DNA of 64,000 nucleotides, from contig DDWJ01000001.1 in assembly GCA_002345505.1 (NCBI GenBank), forward strand, positions 117,104 through 181,103. Reading direction: 5' to 3'. The notes under the pieces are model-generated. The model searched no databases and had not been told where the DNA came from. It saw only the letters and a list, made by a program, of their open reading frames with translations. Shown piece by piece: positions 18,268 through 26,703 of the stretch; within the stretch, counting starts at the first letter, position 1, and the number at the start of each line of letters is the position of its first letter. This DNA is from Caryophanales bacterium UBA2289. GTDB lineage: Bacteria > Bacillota_I > Bacilli_A > Izemoplasmatales > Hujiaoplasmataceae. Made by a program: the position numbers and the translations under genes.

Positions 18268-19701
18268 ATGGATCGAACTAAAGAAGTATTTGGTAATCCA
18301 ATCAGTAAAAAAACAATCAAAAAGGCAGAAAAATCAAAGAAAAAGTTTATTAAAAAATATAGTGATGATTCAAACCATATATATCATTATAGGTTAGAAG
18401 AAATTCCAACATTAAAATCAATAAACACTAAAAACTTAAATCTCAGCGATAAAGAACTTAAGTTACCAGAAAAGTCAGTTGTTATCGGCAATATTAGAAT
18501 GGGATTTGGTCATTACCGCATCGCTATAGCAATTGCCTCATGCGCTAATGCGCTTGGATTTAAACCAATCTGGCATGATTTATCACAATATCCTACCTCT
18601 ACCGCCTCAAAAATTGTAAAGCATCAAAACGATCTTTACAGTTTCGGGTCAAGACTTTCACAAAAATCTAAACTCTTTAATAAGTTCTATTGGGAACCAC
18701 TTAATTCAGAAGGTTTTAAAAAACTAGATTTTAATGCAATTGATCAACTAGTCTCTGAAACCTACGCTCCGCTTTATAAAGACTTTCCAAAAGATTTACC
18801 TTACATCGGTACTCATGTTTGGCCAAGTCAAGGCGCAGTTCATGCTGGTATGACCAAGGTAATAAACGTCATCCCAGATAACTGGCCAATGGCTTTGCAT
18901 TTAGCAGAAGGATCAATTCACACCGTGCAAACTCCTTTTGCCTACCTAGGTTATAAACTCCTTAATAACTTCTCTAAAACTAAACTTAAGGAAATGCCTG
19001 AAGGATCAATCTATGAAACAGGTTATTATATCGATCATGAGTTAGTAGAAAATCTTATTAATGATACTGAAGAAAGATTTAACCGTATCAATCAAGACAA
19101 GCCACTTCGGATTCTTTTACCAGTAGGCGGAGCTGGAGCCGGAAAAGAAATCTTTAAAGAGATAATTGAGTATTTACTTCCATATATTGAATACAAAAAA
19201 GTCCAACTTTTCTTAAACTTTGGCGATCATTTAAATGTTTTTGAATACTTAAAAAAAGAAATCCGTAACTTAGAATCTAAAACTACTAAATACTTTAATG
19301 ACTACCCAAAATATCAAGAACTAGTTAAAACTTTAGACAAAGCCGATGGTGGAATCTACGCAATCTATCACCATGACATCTATGAAGCGGTTTATTCAAC
19401 TAATTTGATAATGCGTCATATGGATTTACTAATGACAAAACCGAGCGAACTAGCTTATTATCCAATTCCAAAGATGTTTATCAAACGCGTTGGTGGACAT
19501 GAAAAATATGGCGCAATTCACTCAGCTGAAATTGGTGATGGAACATTTGAGTGTGACAATTTAGAAACAATTACTAGCATGATTCAATCATTAATCAACC
19601 AAAAAGAAATCTTAAAACAAATGAATAAAAACATTCTTAAACTTCATCAAAATAAACGCTATCACGGTGGCTACGAAGTAGTTAAACTAGCAACTGAATA
19701 A
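18268..19701 (+). CDS. GT-B-fold-like protein, possible glycosyltransferase
   Basis: Protein of 477 residues that starts directly after the MFS stop. After a basic N-terminal region, VVIGNIRMGFGHYRIAIAIASCANALG (about 72-98) resembles the GHxRxA loop of the monogalactosyldiacylglycerol synthase/MurG-like GT-B fold. RILLPVGGAGAGKEIFKEI (about 284-302) resembles the nucleotide-binding start of the C-terminal domain, and DLLMTKPSELAYYPIPKMFI resembles the donor-binding block. Catalytic activity is not proven by sequence and it may be a divergent non-enzymatic member. The operon with a TetR regulator and a GPH transporter suggests glycolipid or sugar handling. Confidence 0.55.
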   Translation: MDRTKEVFGNPISKKTIKKAEKSKKKFIKKYSDDSNHIYHYRLEEIPTLKSINTKNLNLSDKELKLPEKSVVIGNIRMGFGHYRIAIAIASCANALGFKPIWHDLSQYPTSTASKIVKHQNDLYSFGSRLSQKSKLFNKFYWEPLNSEGFKKLDFNAIDQLVSETYAPLYKDFPKDLPYIGTHVWPSQGAVHAGMTKVINVIPDNWPMALHLAEGSIHTVQTPFAYLGYKLLNNFSKTKLKEMPEGSIYETGYYIDHELVENLINDTEERFNRINQDKPLRILLPVGGAGAGKEIFKEIIEYLLPYIEYKKVQLFLNFGDHLNVFEYLKKEIRNLESKTTKYFNDYPKYQELVKTLDKADGGIYAIYHHDIYEAVYSTNLIMRHMDLLMTKPSELAYYPIPKMFIKRVGGHEKYGAIHSAEIGDGTFECDNLETITSMIQSLINQKEILKQMNKNILKLHQNKRYHGGYEVVKLATE

Positions 19702-19706
19702 AACAA

Positions 19707-19744
19707 AAAGGTCTTGGAACTTCCAAGACCTTTAATAATTTTTT
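19707..19744 (+). terminator. Terminator after the tetR operon
   Basis: Stem GGTCTTGGA/TCCAAGACC (19710-19718 with 19722-19730), extended by AAA/TTT, with a following T-rich stretch. It may also serve the convergent gene. Confidence 0.85.
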
Positions 19745-21713
19745 ATAAATCATCATTCTCATAAAGCTCCACAATCTTCTCCACAACATCGGGATCAAAC
19801 TGTCTGCCGGCGAAATCTTTCAACTCTTTAATCGCCCGGTCAATACTGAAAGCTTCGCGATAAGGTCTAGTAACAGTCATCGCATCAAAGGCATCTGCTA
19901 CATTAATAATTCTTGATTCAAGCGGTGCTTGATGATCCTTTAATCCTCTTGGATAACCCTTACCGTTCCACCACTCATGATGTGATAACACCACATTAGC
20001 GATATCTAAATACTCAGCCACTGAAGCCAAAATCTTAAATCCAGTTTCTGGATGTCTTTTTATCTTGCCATACTCATCATCGTTAAGTCTTCCTGGTTTG
20101 TCTAAGATATCTTCAGAAACCGTGATTTTGCCGATATCATGCAGTTTTCCAGCTAGGGCAACACGATTAGTAAAAGCAGTTCCTAAAGCATACTTCATCG
20201 CAATCTTCCTTGCGATTTCACTAACTCTTTCGGAATGCATTCTCTCCCTAACACTCTTTTCAAACAAGGTATTCATAATCAAATCAATTGTTTTCATACT
20301 AATACTAGAACCGGCATAAACCTTATTATTCATCATATTATCTAAAGCCTTATTAAACACCTCAGTGATTGACTCATCGCTATCTTCAACAACACTAACA
20401 CCATAACTGATATTAATATTGAACTTAAACTTTTTCATCGTATGAATCTTCTCTTCAATATCCTTCATGATTTCATTTGCTTTTACTTCTTCAGTTTCAA
20501 GCATTACTAAGGCAAACTCATCGCCACCGATTCGATAACCTTTAATATTATGGTTATCCAATCTTTTTTCAAGTAAAATATTCGCAATTTCAATTAGCAC
20601 TTCATTCCCTACTTCATAACCAAATGAAGTATTGATAATTTGGAAAGTATTGATATCAAATGTAGCTATCGCTAAAGGAAATACTTGCTTCGGTTGATCA
20701 GAAAACAAAAACTGATCAAAAGCTGCTCGGTTATAAAGTTTAGTCAAAATATCTTTTCTTTGTAAATCTCTAATATCTTTTTCCATTGCATACTGTTTTG
20801 TCAAATCTTCAATGATTCCAATTCCACCAACAATTTCTTTACCATTATATATCGGTGAAAATCTTACTCTTAGAGGTATATTTCGGTTTTTACCCTCATG
20901 AAGATTTTCAAAAATTGTCGTATGTCCCTCTAAAGCTTTATTTAAAGACTCAACTAAAACTTCATCTTTTGTTTGTGATAAATCATGTCCAACCCAAGCT
21001 TGTTTTGATTCTAGTATATCCACAAAAGTCTTATTTGCAATTTCTATAATACCTTTGGTGTTAAACTGAATGATTCCTAACTCACTATTACTTACTAAAG
21101 TACGGTACTTCTCTTCACTCTTAATAATTAAATCTTGTGATTCCACCCGTTTTTCATGATTCAAAATCGCAATTGACAAAAGCATTGTCGCTACTGGAAA
21201 TATCAATAAAACAACTGGAGCTATCAATGGTAAAACTTCAATATTTTTAGGATATGGTAAAGCAAACTGACTTAGAAGCATCGCCACATGAACACTCAAC
21301 CCAAATAAATAAAACGACAAGTATTTATTTATCTTCCAGACCTTCATTACCTTATACTTCCAAACAATCGCAATCGTTACAGAAAAGAATAAAGTAAGCA
21401 CACCGGCATAAACCCCGTCGCCACCAACAGTGATTCGGTAAATTATAGCTATAATCGCTGCGATAATGGAAGTTACTGCAGAAAAGAAAATACCAGCAAC
21501 TGATATAATAACGCTTCTAGTGTCATAACTTACACCAGACTCCATCTGCCAACCATTCATCATTATGATAACTGTTATTGCACCAATAACAACACCGAAG
21601 ATAATCTTACCGATCAATCTTCTTTGTTCGTGTTTTTGATCCGATAATGTAACCATAAAAACTAAACCGAATAATAAGATTACATTAATAACAATATCTC
21701 TAACAATATCCAT
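19743..21713 (-). CDS. Membrane PAS-GGDEF-HD-GYP cyclic-di-GMP protein
   Basis: Sensor protein of 656 residues. Residues 1-190 form about six TM segments resembling the 5TM LytS-like sensor module. A PAS domain (about 198-310) is followed by a GGDEF domain with an intact RIGGDEFALVML active site (about 397). The C-terminal HD-GYP phosphodiesterase has HDIGKI, HHEWWNGKGYP and DAFDAMT. Both enzymatic motifs are intact, so it could make and degrade cyclic-di-GMP, or one domain could be regulatory. It has its own transcript, convergent with the GT-B-like gene. The signal sensed by the TM module is unknown. Confidence 0.93.
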   Translation of the reverse strand: MDIVRDIVINVILLFGLVFMVTLSDQKHEQRRLIGKIIFGVVIGAITVIIMMNGWQMESGVSYDTRSVIISVAGIFFSAVTSIIAAIIAIIYRITVGGDGVYAGVLTLFFSVTIAIVWKYKVMKVWKINKYLSFYLFGLSVHVAMLLSQFALPYPKNIEVLPLIAPVVLLIFPVATMLLSIAILNHEKRVESQDLIIKSEEKYRTLVSNSELGIIQFNTKGIIEIANKTFVDILESKQAWVGHDLSQTKDEVLVESLNKALEGHTTIFENLHEGKNRNIPLRVRFSPIYNGKEIVGGIGIIEDLTKQYAMEKDIRDLQRKDILTKLYNRAAFDQFLFSDQPKQVFPLAIATFDINTFQIINTSFGYEVGNEVLIEIANILLEKRLDNHNIKGYRIGGDEFALVMLETEEVKANEIMKDIEEKIHTMKKFKFNINISYGVSVVEDSDESITEVFNKALDNMMNNKVYAGSSISMKTIDLIMNTLFEKSVRERMHSERVSEIARKIAMKYALGTAFTNRVALAGKLHDIGKITVSEDILDKPGRLNDDEYGKIKRHPETGFKILASVAEYLDIANVVLSHHEWWNGKGYPRGLKDHQAPLESRIINVADAFDAMTVTRPYREAFSIDRAIKELKDFAGRQFDPDVVEKIVELYENDDL

Positions 21714-21886
21714 AGACTATTTATGCCCTTCCTGTAATATAAAAATCATTTATATTATACCACCAAATAAAAAAAGAAATTTGTTTAACATTAGCATTTT
21801 CAACAAAAAAAAATCAAAATATTAAAATCTTGTTATTAAACAACAATATCGTGTTTTTTAAACTAGGGTTTGTTTACATAAAAAAA
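21714..21886. other. AT-rich gap without gene
   Basis: Promoter and leader space for the PAS-GGDEF-HD-GYP gene. I see no further gene or repeat in it. Confidence 0.5.
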
Positions 21887-21911
21887 GATTTAAGCATAAA
21901 TGCTCAAATCC
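21880..21911 (-). terminator. Terminator of the PAS-GGDEF gene
   Basis: Stem between 21887-21897 and 21900-21910, centred on GCATNNATGC, followed on the minus strand by seven T residues. Confidence 0.8.
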
Positions 21912-21930
21912 TTTTAAAGTGTATTATCTA

Positions 21931-22815
21931 TTAAATTATAACTTTATTTCTTCCTGACTCTTTTGCTTGATACATCAGCTCATCCGCTCTCTTAACAATT
22001 TCTTGTTTTGATAAAGTCTCACCATAATGAGAACATCCTATAGATACTGTAACGCCAAGGTTACCTCGCTTAGTCTCAACATCTAATCCCTGTATCAGCA
22101 TTCTTAACTTCTCAGCTGTATTATATAAATTCTCTTTAGAAATATTTCTTAAAATTACAATAAACTCTTCGCCGCCATATCTTCCGACAAAATCTTCCAT
22201 TCTAATATTAACCTTAATTGTTTGGGTAACAGCTACTAAGACTTTATCCCCAATATCATGTCCGAAGGTATCATTAACCTTTTTGAAATGATCGATATCA
22301 ATAAATAATACTCCAAACGAGATATTAAAAGCATTAAACTCATGAATACAAGTATCGATTTGGTAATCAATAAAAGCGCGGTTATAAACACCGGTCAATG
22401 TATCGGTAATAACCTTTTCTTGTAGTTCTTTATTTTCTAAGTATAGCGTTCTTTCATCCCTAAAATCAGTAAAAACTTCAATAGCTTTATGCTTTTTATC
22501 AACATCATCATAAAAAGGAATCGTTCTAACTCTAACCGGTACTCTAAAACCTTTTTTATGATGTAAAAAAACTTGTGCTTCATTAACCTTTTTTGTATTA
22601 AGACTATCTTGTAAAGGACAGCCTTCATGACAAAGCCTTTGACCTGTAGTTGATACATGTCTTAAGATATTGTCGTAACAATGTCTACCGATAATTTCTT
22701 CCGCTTTATACCCAGTAACAACTTCTGCTTGTTTGTTCCAAAAGACAATTCTTCTGTCCTCATCAACCATATAAGCCGGTTCATATAATTCGCCCAATAA
22801 TTTTATGATATCCAT
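21931..22815 (-). CDS. PAS-GGDEF diguanylate cyclase
   Basis: Soluble protein of 294 residues. A PAS domain (about 5-125) has FWNKQAEVVTGYKAEEIIG and a cysteine pair (YDNILRHV ... LCHEGCPL), often seen in PAS domains that bind a cofactor or act as redox sensors. The GGDEF domain (about 135-294) has the active-site variant GRYGGEEFIVIL, which is catalytically competent in known cyclases. It should synthesise cyclic-di-GMP from two GTP. It stands alone, just upstream of the membrane GGDEF/HD-GYP gene but with its own terminator. Confidence 0.92.
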   Translation of the reverse strand: MDIIKLLGELYEPAYMVDEDRRIVFWNKQAEVVTGYKAEEIIGRHCYDNILRHVSTTGQRLCHEGCPLQDSLNTKKVNEAQVFLHHKKGFRVPVRVRTIPFYDDVDKKHKAIEVFTDFRDERTLYLENKELQEKVITDTLTGVYNRAFIDYQIDTCIHEFNAFNISFGVLFIDIDHFKKVNDTFGHDIGDKVLVAVTQTIKVNIRMEDFVGRYGGEEFIVILRNISKENLYNTAEKLRMLIQGLDVETKRGNLGVTVSIGCSHYGETLSKQEIVKRADELMYQAKESGRNKVII

Positions 22816-23036
22816 GACTCACCCTCCGCTTATAATTATTATAGAGTAAAAATTATAAAAATCTACCTAATGTGCAAAATTATTTTATAATAAATCATTA
22901 ATTTGCCATTATTGATGTAAAATCTATAAAAATATGTCTAACTAGCCATTTAAAATCTAAAACTTTTAAGTGCAAGACCTCTACTTCAATCACTATTAAG
23001 TGTTATAATAGTCTTGAATCATTAGGAGGTATATAT
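22816..23036. promoter_or_regulatory. Intergenic region with the gnd -10 box
   Basis: TATAAT at 23004-23009 and the AGGAGG ribosome site at 23023-23028 belong to the gnd operon. No clear -35 stands 17 bases upstream. The rest is AT-rich and holds no gene. Confidence 0.5.
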
Positions 23037-23933
23037 ATGAAAAAAGTAGGATTAATCGGATTAGGAAGAATGGGTTATAACCTAGCACTAAACATGTTAG
23101 ATCATAACACGATTGTTCATGCCTATGACTTAGTAGTAACTGATGAAGTAAAGCAAAATAAACAAATTAAACTTTTTGAGCACTTAAAAGACTTAGTAGA
23201 ATCATTATCAAGACCTAGAATTTTATGGTTAATGGTTCCTGCTGGAGAAATTACCGATAACGTCATAAGTGAATTAACAAATTATCTTGATAAAGAAGAC
23301 ATCTTAATCGATGGTGGAAACTCCAACTATAATGATACCTTAAGAAGATACGCTGAACTTAAAGCAAAATCAATTAACTTCATTGATTGCGGTACCAGTG
23401 GCGGCACCGAAGGCGCAAGACATGGAGCTTCTTTAATGGTTGGCGGTGAAGAAGAAATTGTTAAATCAATTGAATGGCTATTTAAAGATCTAGCTACTAA
23501 AAACGGTTATGGCTACATGGGTAAACCCGGAAGCGGTCACTTCGTTAAGATGGTTCATAACGGGATTGAATACGGTATGATGCAAGCAATTGGGGAAGGT
23601 TTTGAACTCTTAGAAAAGTCTGATTTTGAACTTGACTATCAAGAAGTATCTAAAGTTTGGGCACATGGTTCTATCATTCAAGGACTTCTAATGGATACTG
23701 CTTATTCTGCCTTTAAAAAAGATGAAAGACTAGATAACATCATCGGTAGAGTCGACGACTCTGGCGAAGGTCAATGGACTATTGAAGCGGCACTTAAATA
23801 TAAAGCTTCAATTCCCGTGATAGCTAATAGTCTTTTTGCAAGATACAAGTCACGTGATGAAGAACGTTTCAGTGAAAAAATTGTTGCTGCTATGCGCTAT
23901 GAATTCGGTAGACATAAGGTGTATAAGAAATAA
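23037..23933 (+). CDS. gnd: 6-phosphogluconate dehydrogenase, decarboxylating (short form)
   Basis: Oxidises 6-phosphogluconate to ribulose 5-phosphate with CO2 release. It has 298 residues, the short GntZ/YqeC-like form, against about 470 in the classical enzyme. The Rossmann motif VGLIGLGRMGYNLALNML is at the N-terminus. The signature DCGTSGGTEGARHGASLMVGG and the catalytic region KMVHNGIEYGMMQAIGEG are present. An AGGAGGT ribosome site lies 8 bases before the ATG. Its stop overlaps the zwf start (TAATG), so both are translated together. Short forms often prefer NAD; that is family knowledge and is not visible here. Confidence 0.94.
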   Translation: MKKVGLIGLGRMGYNLALNMLDHNTIVHAYDLVVTDEVKQNKQIKLFEHLKDLVESLSRPRILWLMVPAGEITDNVISELTNYLDKEDILIDGGNSNYNDTLRRYAELKAKSINFIDCGTSGGTEGARHGASLMVGGEEEIVKSIEWLFKDLATKNGYGYMGKPGSGHFVKMVHNGIEYGMMQAIGEGFELLEKSDFELDYQEVSKVWAHGSIIQGLLMDTAYSAFKKDERLDNIIGRVDDSGEGQWTIEAALKYKASIPVIANSLFARYKSRDEERFSEKIVAAMRYEFGRHKVYKK

Positions 23934-25288
23934 TGAAAAAGATCATTACTATCTTTGGCTCAACCGGTAATTTAATGTATAAAAAGCTTTTACCAGCATT
24001 AAATACATTAATTAGAAATAATTACCTAACCAAAGACACGGAAATTTATTTAATCGCAAGAAAAGACTACTTCCTAGACGACTACATCGCAGAAGCAAAA
24101 AAAGAAATGACAAGCGACATTGAATGGGATTTAGTTAAACCTTTTTTAAACTATATCAATATGGATATATCTAATATCAATGATTATATTAAACTAAAAG
24201 AAATCATCAATAAAAACGGTGATGCTTTAGACAAAATGTTTTATCTAGCTGTTCCACCGCAACTATTTCCCGTTATCGCTAAAGGCATTAGCGAATCTGG
24301 TTTAATCACAAAAACGGATGAATTCGCTCGAATCGTATTTGAAAAACCTTTTGGTGAAGACTTAAAGAGCGCTAAGGAAATCAATACCAAACTGTGGCAA
24401 TACTTCGAAGAAAAACAGATTTATAGAATTGACCATTACCTAGGTAAAGAAATGATTCAAAATGTCCTAGTAGTGAGGTTTTCCAACATTATCTTTGAAA
24501 ACAACTGGGACCATAATTCTATTAAAAACATCATCATCTTAGCCAAGGAAAAAGAAGGAATCTTTAACCGTGGCAACTACTATGATAAAGTAGGTGCCCT
24601 TAAAGATATGGTTCAATCGCACCTTATGCAGATGGTTGCGTTAATCACTATGGAAAAACCCAATAGCTTCACATCCGATGAAATTAAAGATGAAAAAGTA
24701 AAAGCAATCAAAAGTTTAAGAATTGAAAAAGAAAATATTATCCTCGGTCAATATGAAGGCTATAAAAACGTTAAGAATGTTGATTTTGAATCTAATACCG
24801 AAACCTTCGTTTATGCTAAAGCTTATATTGATAATGATAGATGGAGAGGTGTACCAATCCATTTAATAACCGGAAAACAACTTGATGAGAAAAGATCAGA
24901 AATAATTATTAACTTTAAACACACCGACAAGCACTTTAAAAGTAGTAAGCAAAATAAACTTGTAATTAAAGTCGCACCAATCGAAGGTGTAAACTTTATC
25001 ATCAATGTAAAAGAAGCCGGTTTAAATGAAAAGATTGTTCCAGCTACATTAGATTACTGCCATAGCTGTGAAGTCATAGGTAATACTCCTGAAGCATACG
25101 AGAAACTTCTTCTTGATCTATCAAACCAACAAAACTCCTTATTCACTAGATGGGATGAAATTGAAACTTCATGGAAGATAATCGATGATTTGAAAAAACA
25201 GGAAATAACGCCGATTATCTATAAAAACTATCAAGAACTAAAAACAAAAATCCTTAAAGTTAGCGAGGATCTTGAATATGATTTATGA
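23933..25288 (+). CDS. zwf: Glucose-6-phosphate dehydrogenase
   Basis: Catalyses glucose 6-phosphate to 6-phosphogluconolactone. It has 451 residues. The N-terminal IITIFGSTGNLMYKKLLPAL is the nucleotide-binding start, IVFEKPFGEDL the EKP motif, and RIDHYLGKEMIQN the active-site signature with the catalytic His. The protein is somewhat shorter and more divergent than the usual 480-500 residues. It overlaps gnd by one base and the cyclase-family gene by 11 bases. No recognisable 6-phosphogluconolactonase lies in the window. Confidence 0.93.
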   Translation: MKKIITIFGSTGNLMYKKLLPALNTLIRNNYLTKDTEIYLIARKDYFLDDYIAEAKKEMTSDIEWDLVKPFLNYINMDISNINDYIKLKEIINKNGDALDKMFYLAVPPQLFPVIAKGISESGLITKTDEFARIVFEKPFGEDLKSAKEINTKLWQYFEEKQIYRIDHYLGKEMIQNVLVVRFSNIIFENNWDHNSIKNIIILAKEKEGIFNRGNYYDKVGALKDMVQSHLMQMVALITMEKPNSFTSDEIKDEKVKAIKSLRIEKENIILGQYEGYKNVKNVDFESNTETFVYAKAYIDNDRWRGVPIHLITGKQLDEKRSEIIINFKHTDKHFKSSKQNKLVIKVAPIEGVNFIINVKEAGLNEKIVPATLDYCHSCEVIGNTPEAYEKLLLDLSNQQNSLFTRWDEIETSWKIIDDLKKQEITPIIYKNYQELKTKILKVSEDLEYDL

Positions 25289-25892
25289 TATAAGTATGAT
25301 AATACACCCTAAAATGATGGTTTATAAAAATAAGGAAGAAAAGTATCCAAAAATCAAACAGGTTAACTTCTTTGAAAAAGAGGGTAACTATGAATCGGAA
25401 CTCACTATGAATCTCCACACCGGAACTCATATTGATTTTCCGCTGCATATGATTAAAGACGGCTCTAATTCTAATACTGAAAATCTTGACACTTTAATAG
25501 GTAAAGCTAAAGTATTTGATGTAACGCACTTAAAAGAAAAAATTACTTCTGAAGATATTAAAGACTTTCAAATTGAAACAAACGACTTCATTATCTTTAA
25601 AACTAAAAACAGTTTATCAGAGAAGTTTGATTATGACTTTATCTATCTTGAAGAATCAGGCGCTTCATATCTAGCAAACAAAAAAGTTCGCGGTGTCGGA
25701 ATTGACGCTTTAGGAATTGAACGGGCTCAAGCAAATCATCCTACCCACAAAATTCTTCTCTCTAGCAACATCATAATCCTTGAAGGATTAAGATTAAAAG
25801 AGGTTCCAGAAGACACATACGAATTGTTTTGCTTACCATTAAAAATCGCTAATGTAGAAGCTTTACCAGTAAGAGCGATATTAATTAAATAA
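25278..25892 (+). CDS. Cyclase-family (kynurenine-formamidase-like) metal hydrolase
   Basis: Protein of about 204 residues. NLHTGTHIDFPLHMI is the HxGTHxDxPxH metal-binding signature of the cyclase family, which includes bacterial kynurenine formamidase and isatin hydrolase. The C-terminal VGIDALGIERA and HKILLSSNIIILEGL match the rest of the fold. The ATG at 25278 is chosen over a TTG at 25272 because GAGG lies 9 bases upstream. It overlaps the end of zwf, so it is the third gene of the operon. The family opens amide or lactone-like bonds, so a role on the pentose pathway lactone is conceivable but unproven. Confidence 0.85.
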   Translation: MIYDISMIIHPKMMVYKNKEEKYPKIKQVNFFEKEGNYESELTMNLHTGTHIDFPLHMIKDGSNSNTENLDTLIGKAKVFDVTHLKEKITSEDIKDFQIETNDFIIFKTKNSLSEKFDYDFIYLEESGASYLANKKVRGVGIDALGIERAQANHPTHKILLSSNIIILEGLRLKEVPEDTYELFCLPLKIANVEALPVRAILIK

Positions 25893-25906
25893 ACACTTAT
25901 AATAAT

Positions 25907-25948
25907 AAAAACTCTCAAAAATCATTAATCGATTTTGAGAGTTTTTTT
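25907..25948. terminator. Bidirectional terminator after the gnd operon
   Basis: Arms AAAACTCTCAAAA(A)TC (25907-25922) and GATTTTGAGAGTTTT (25931-25945), followed by T residues on the plus strand and A/T flanks on the other side. Confidence 0.85.
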
Positions 25949-25961
25949 ATACTTATTTTAT

Positions 25962-26474
25962 TTAAATTTGTGGGTTTAACAAACCGACTATCATCCCAAT
26001 TAAAAATGCTATTCCTCCGGCAATCACCGCAATCAATGATAATACATAACCAGCTTTAGAATAAGTCAGCTCTTCTTTCTTATCTTTGCTCGCTAATGAT
26101 AAACCGATAACTCCTAATATAAAACCGATAGTATGAACGAAGAAAACACCTAAATAGTTTAACGCTACTAAAATCGTTCCTATTAAACCTAAAACAAATG
26201 TTGCGGTATGATTTTTTGATTTTAGATAATGGTTATCAGAATAACCTCTACTTCTAGACACATTACCTGACACTATCCCGCTAACCATGTTAGCTCCACA
26301 GAATGGGCAGTTTAAAAATCCATCTGAAACTTGCTTACCACAATTCCTACAAAATCTACCTTCGCTTTTAACTTCTGTTTTTTCTTGGAATTCATCCAAA
26401 AGTTGATTTCCACAACTAGAACAAAACTTGGAAGTCTCTTCAACTTGACTTAAACACTTGGGGCACCTTTTCAT
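25962..26474 (-). CDS. Double zinc-ribbon membrane protein (DUF4190-like)
   Basis: Protein of 170 residues. Two zinc ribbons come first: CPKCLSQ...FCSSCG (about 4-21) and FCRNCGK...CPFCG (about 42-59), each with two CxxC pairs. After a Ser/Tyr-rich linker, three hydrophobic segments (about 90-165) resemble the DUF4190 membrane domain. The function of such zinc-ribbon membrane proteins is unknown; some influence stress or envelope physiology. It is a single-gene unit between two terminators. Confidence 0.75.
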   Translation of the reverse strand: MKRCPKCLSQVEETSKFCSSCGNQLLDEFQEKTEVKSEGRFCRNCGKQVSDGFLNCPFCGANMVSGIVSGNVSRSRGYSDNHYLKSKNHTATFVLGLIGTILVALNYLGVFFVHTIGFILGVIGLSLASKDKKEELTYSKAGYVLSLIAVIAGGIAFLIGMIVGLLNPQI

Positions 26475-26703
26475 TAATACTCTCTTCTCCTTTAATTATT
26501 ATTGTAAAGCAATGCTCTTTTAGCATTTTAACAAATCAATTAATAATATTCAAGCGAGTGTTTATAATTCATTATATTTTTTTACCAGCTTAAGATTTGT
26601 CACATGATCTCAATTCCTACAAGATTGATCTATGCACAAAAAAACTACATTTTACAGATTCTTGCAAAATGTAGCTTTTTTTATATTAGATTAAGTGTTT
26701 ATC
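26475..26703. other. Gap between zinc-ribbon gene and acr3
   Basis: AT-rich, with the acr3 terminator hairpin at 26640-26680 and promoter space for the zinc-ribbon gene. No gene is seen. Confidence 0.5.
26640..26680 (-). terminator. Terminator of the ars operon
   Basis: Stem CTACATTTT/AAAATGTAG (26645-26653 with 26666-26674) with T runs on both strands. It lies about 30 bases after the acr3 stop. Confidence 0.85.
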
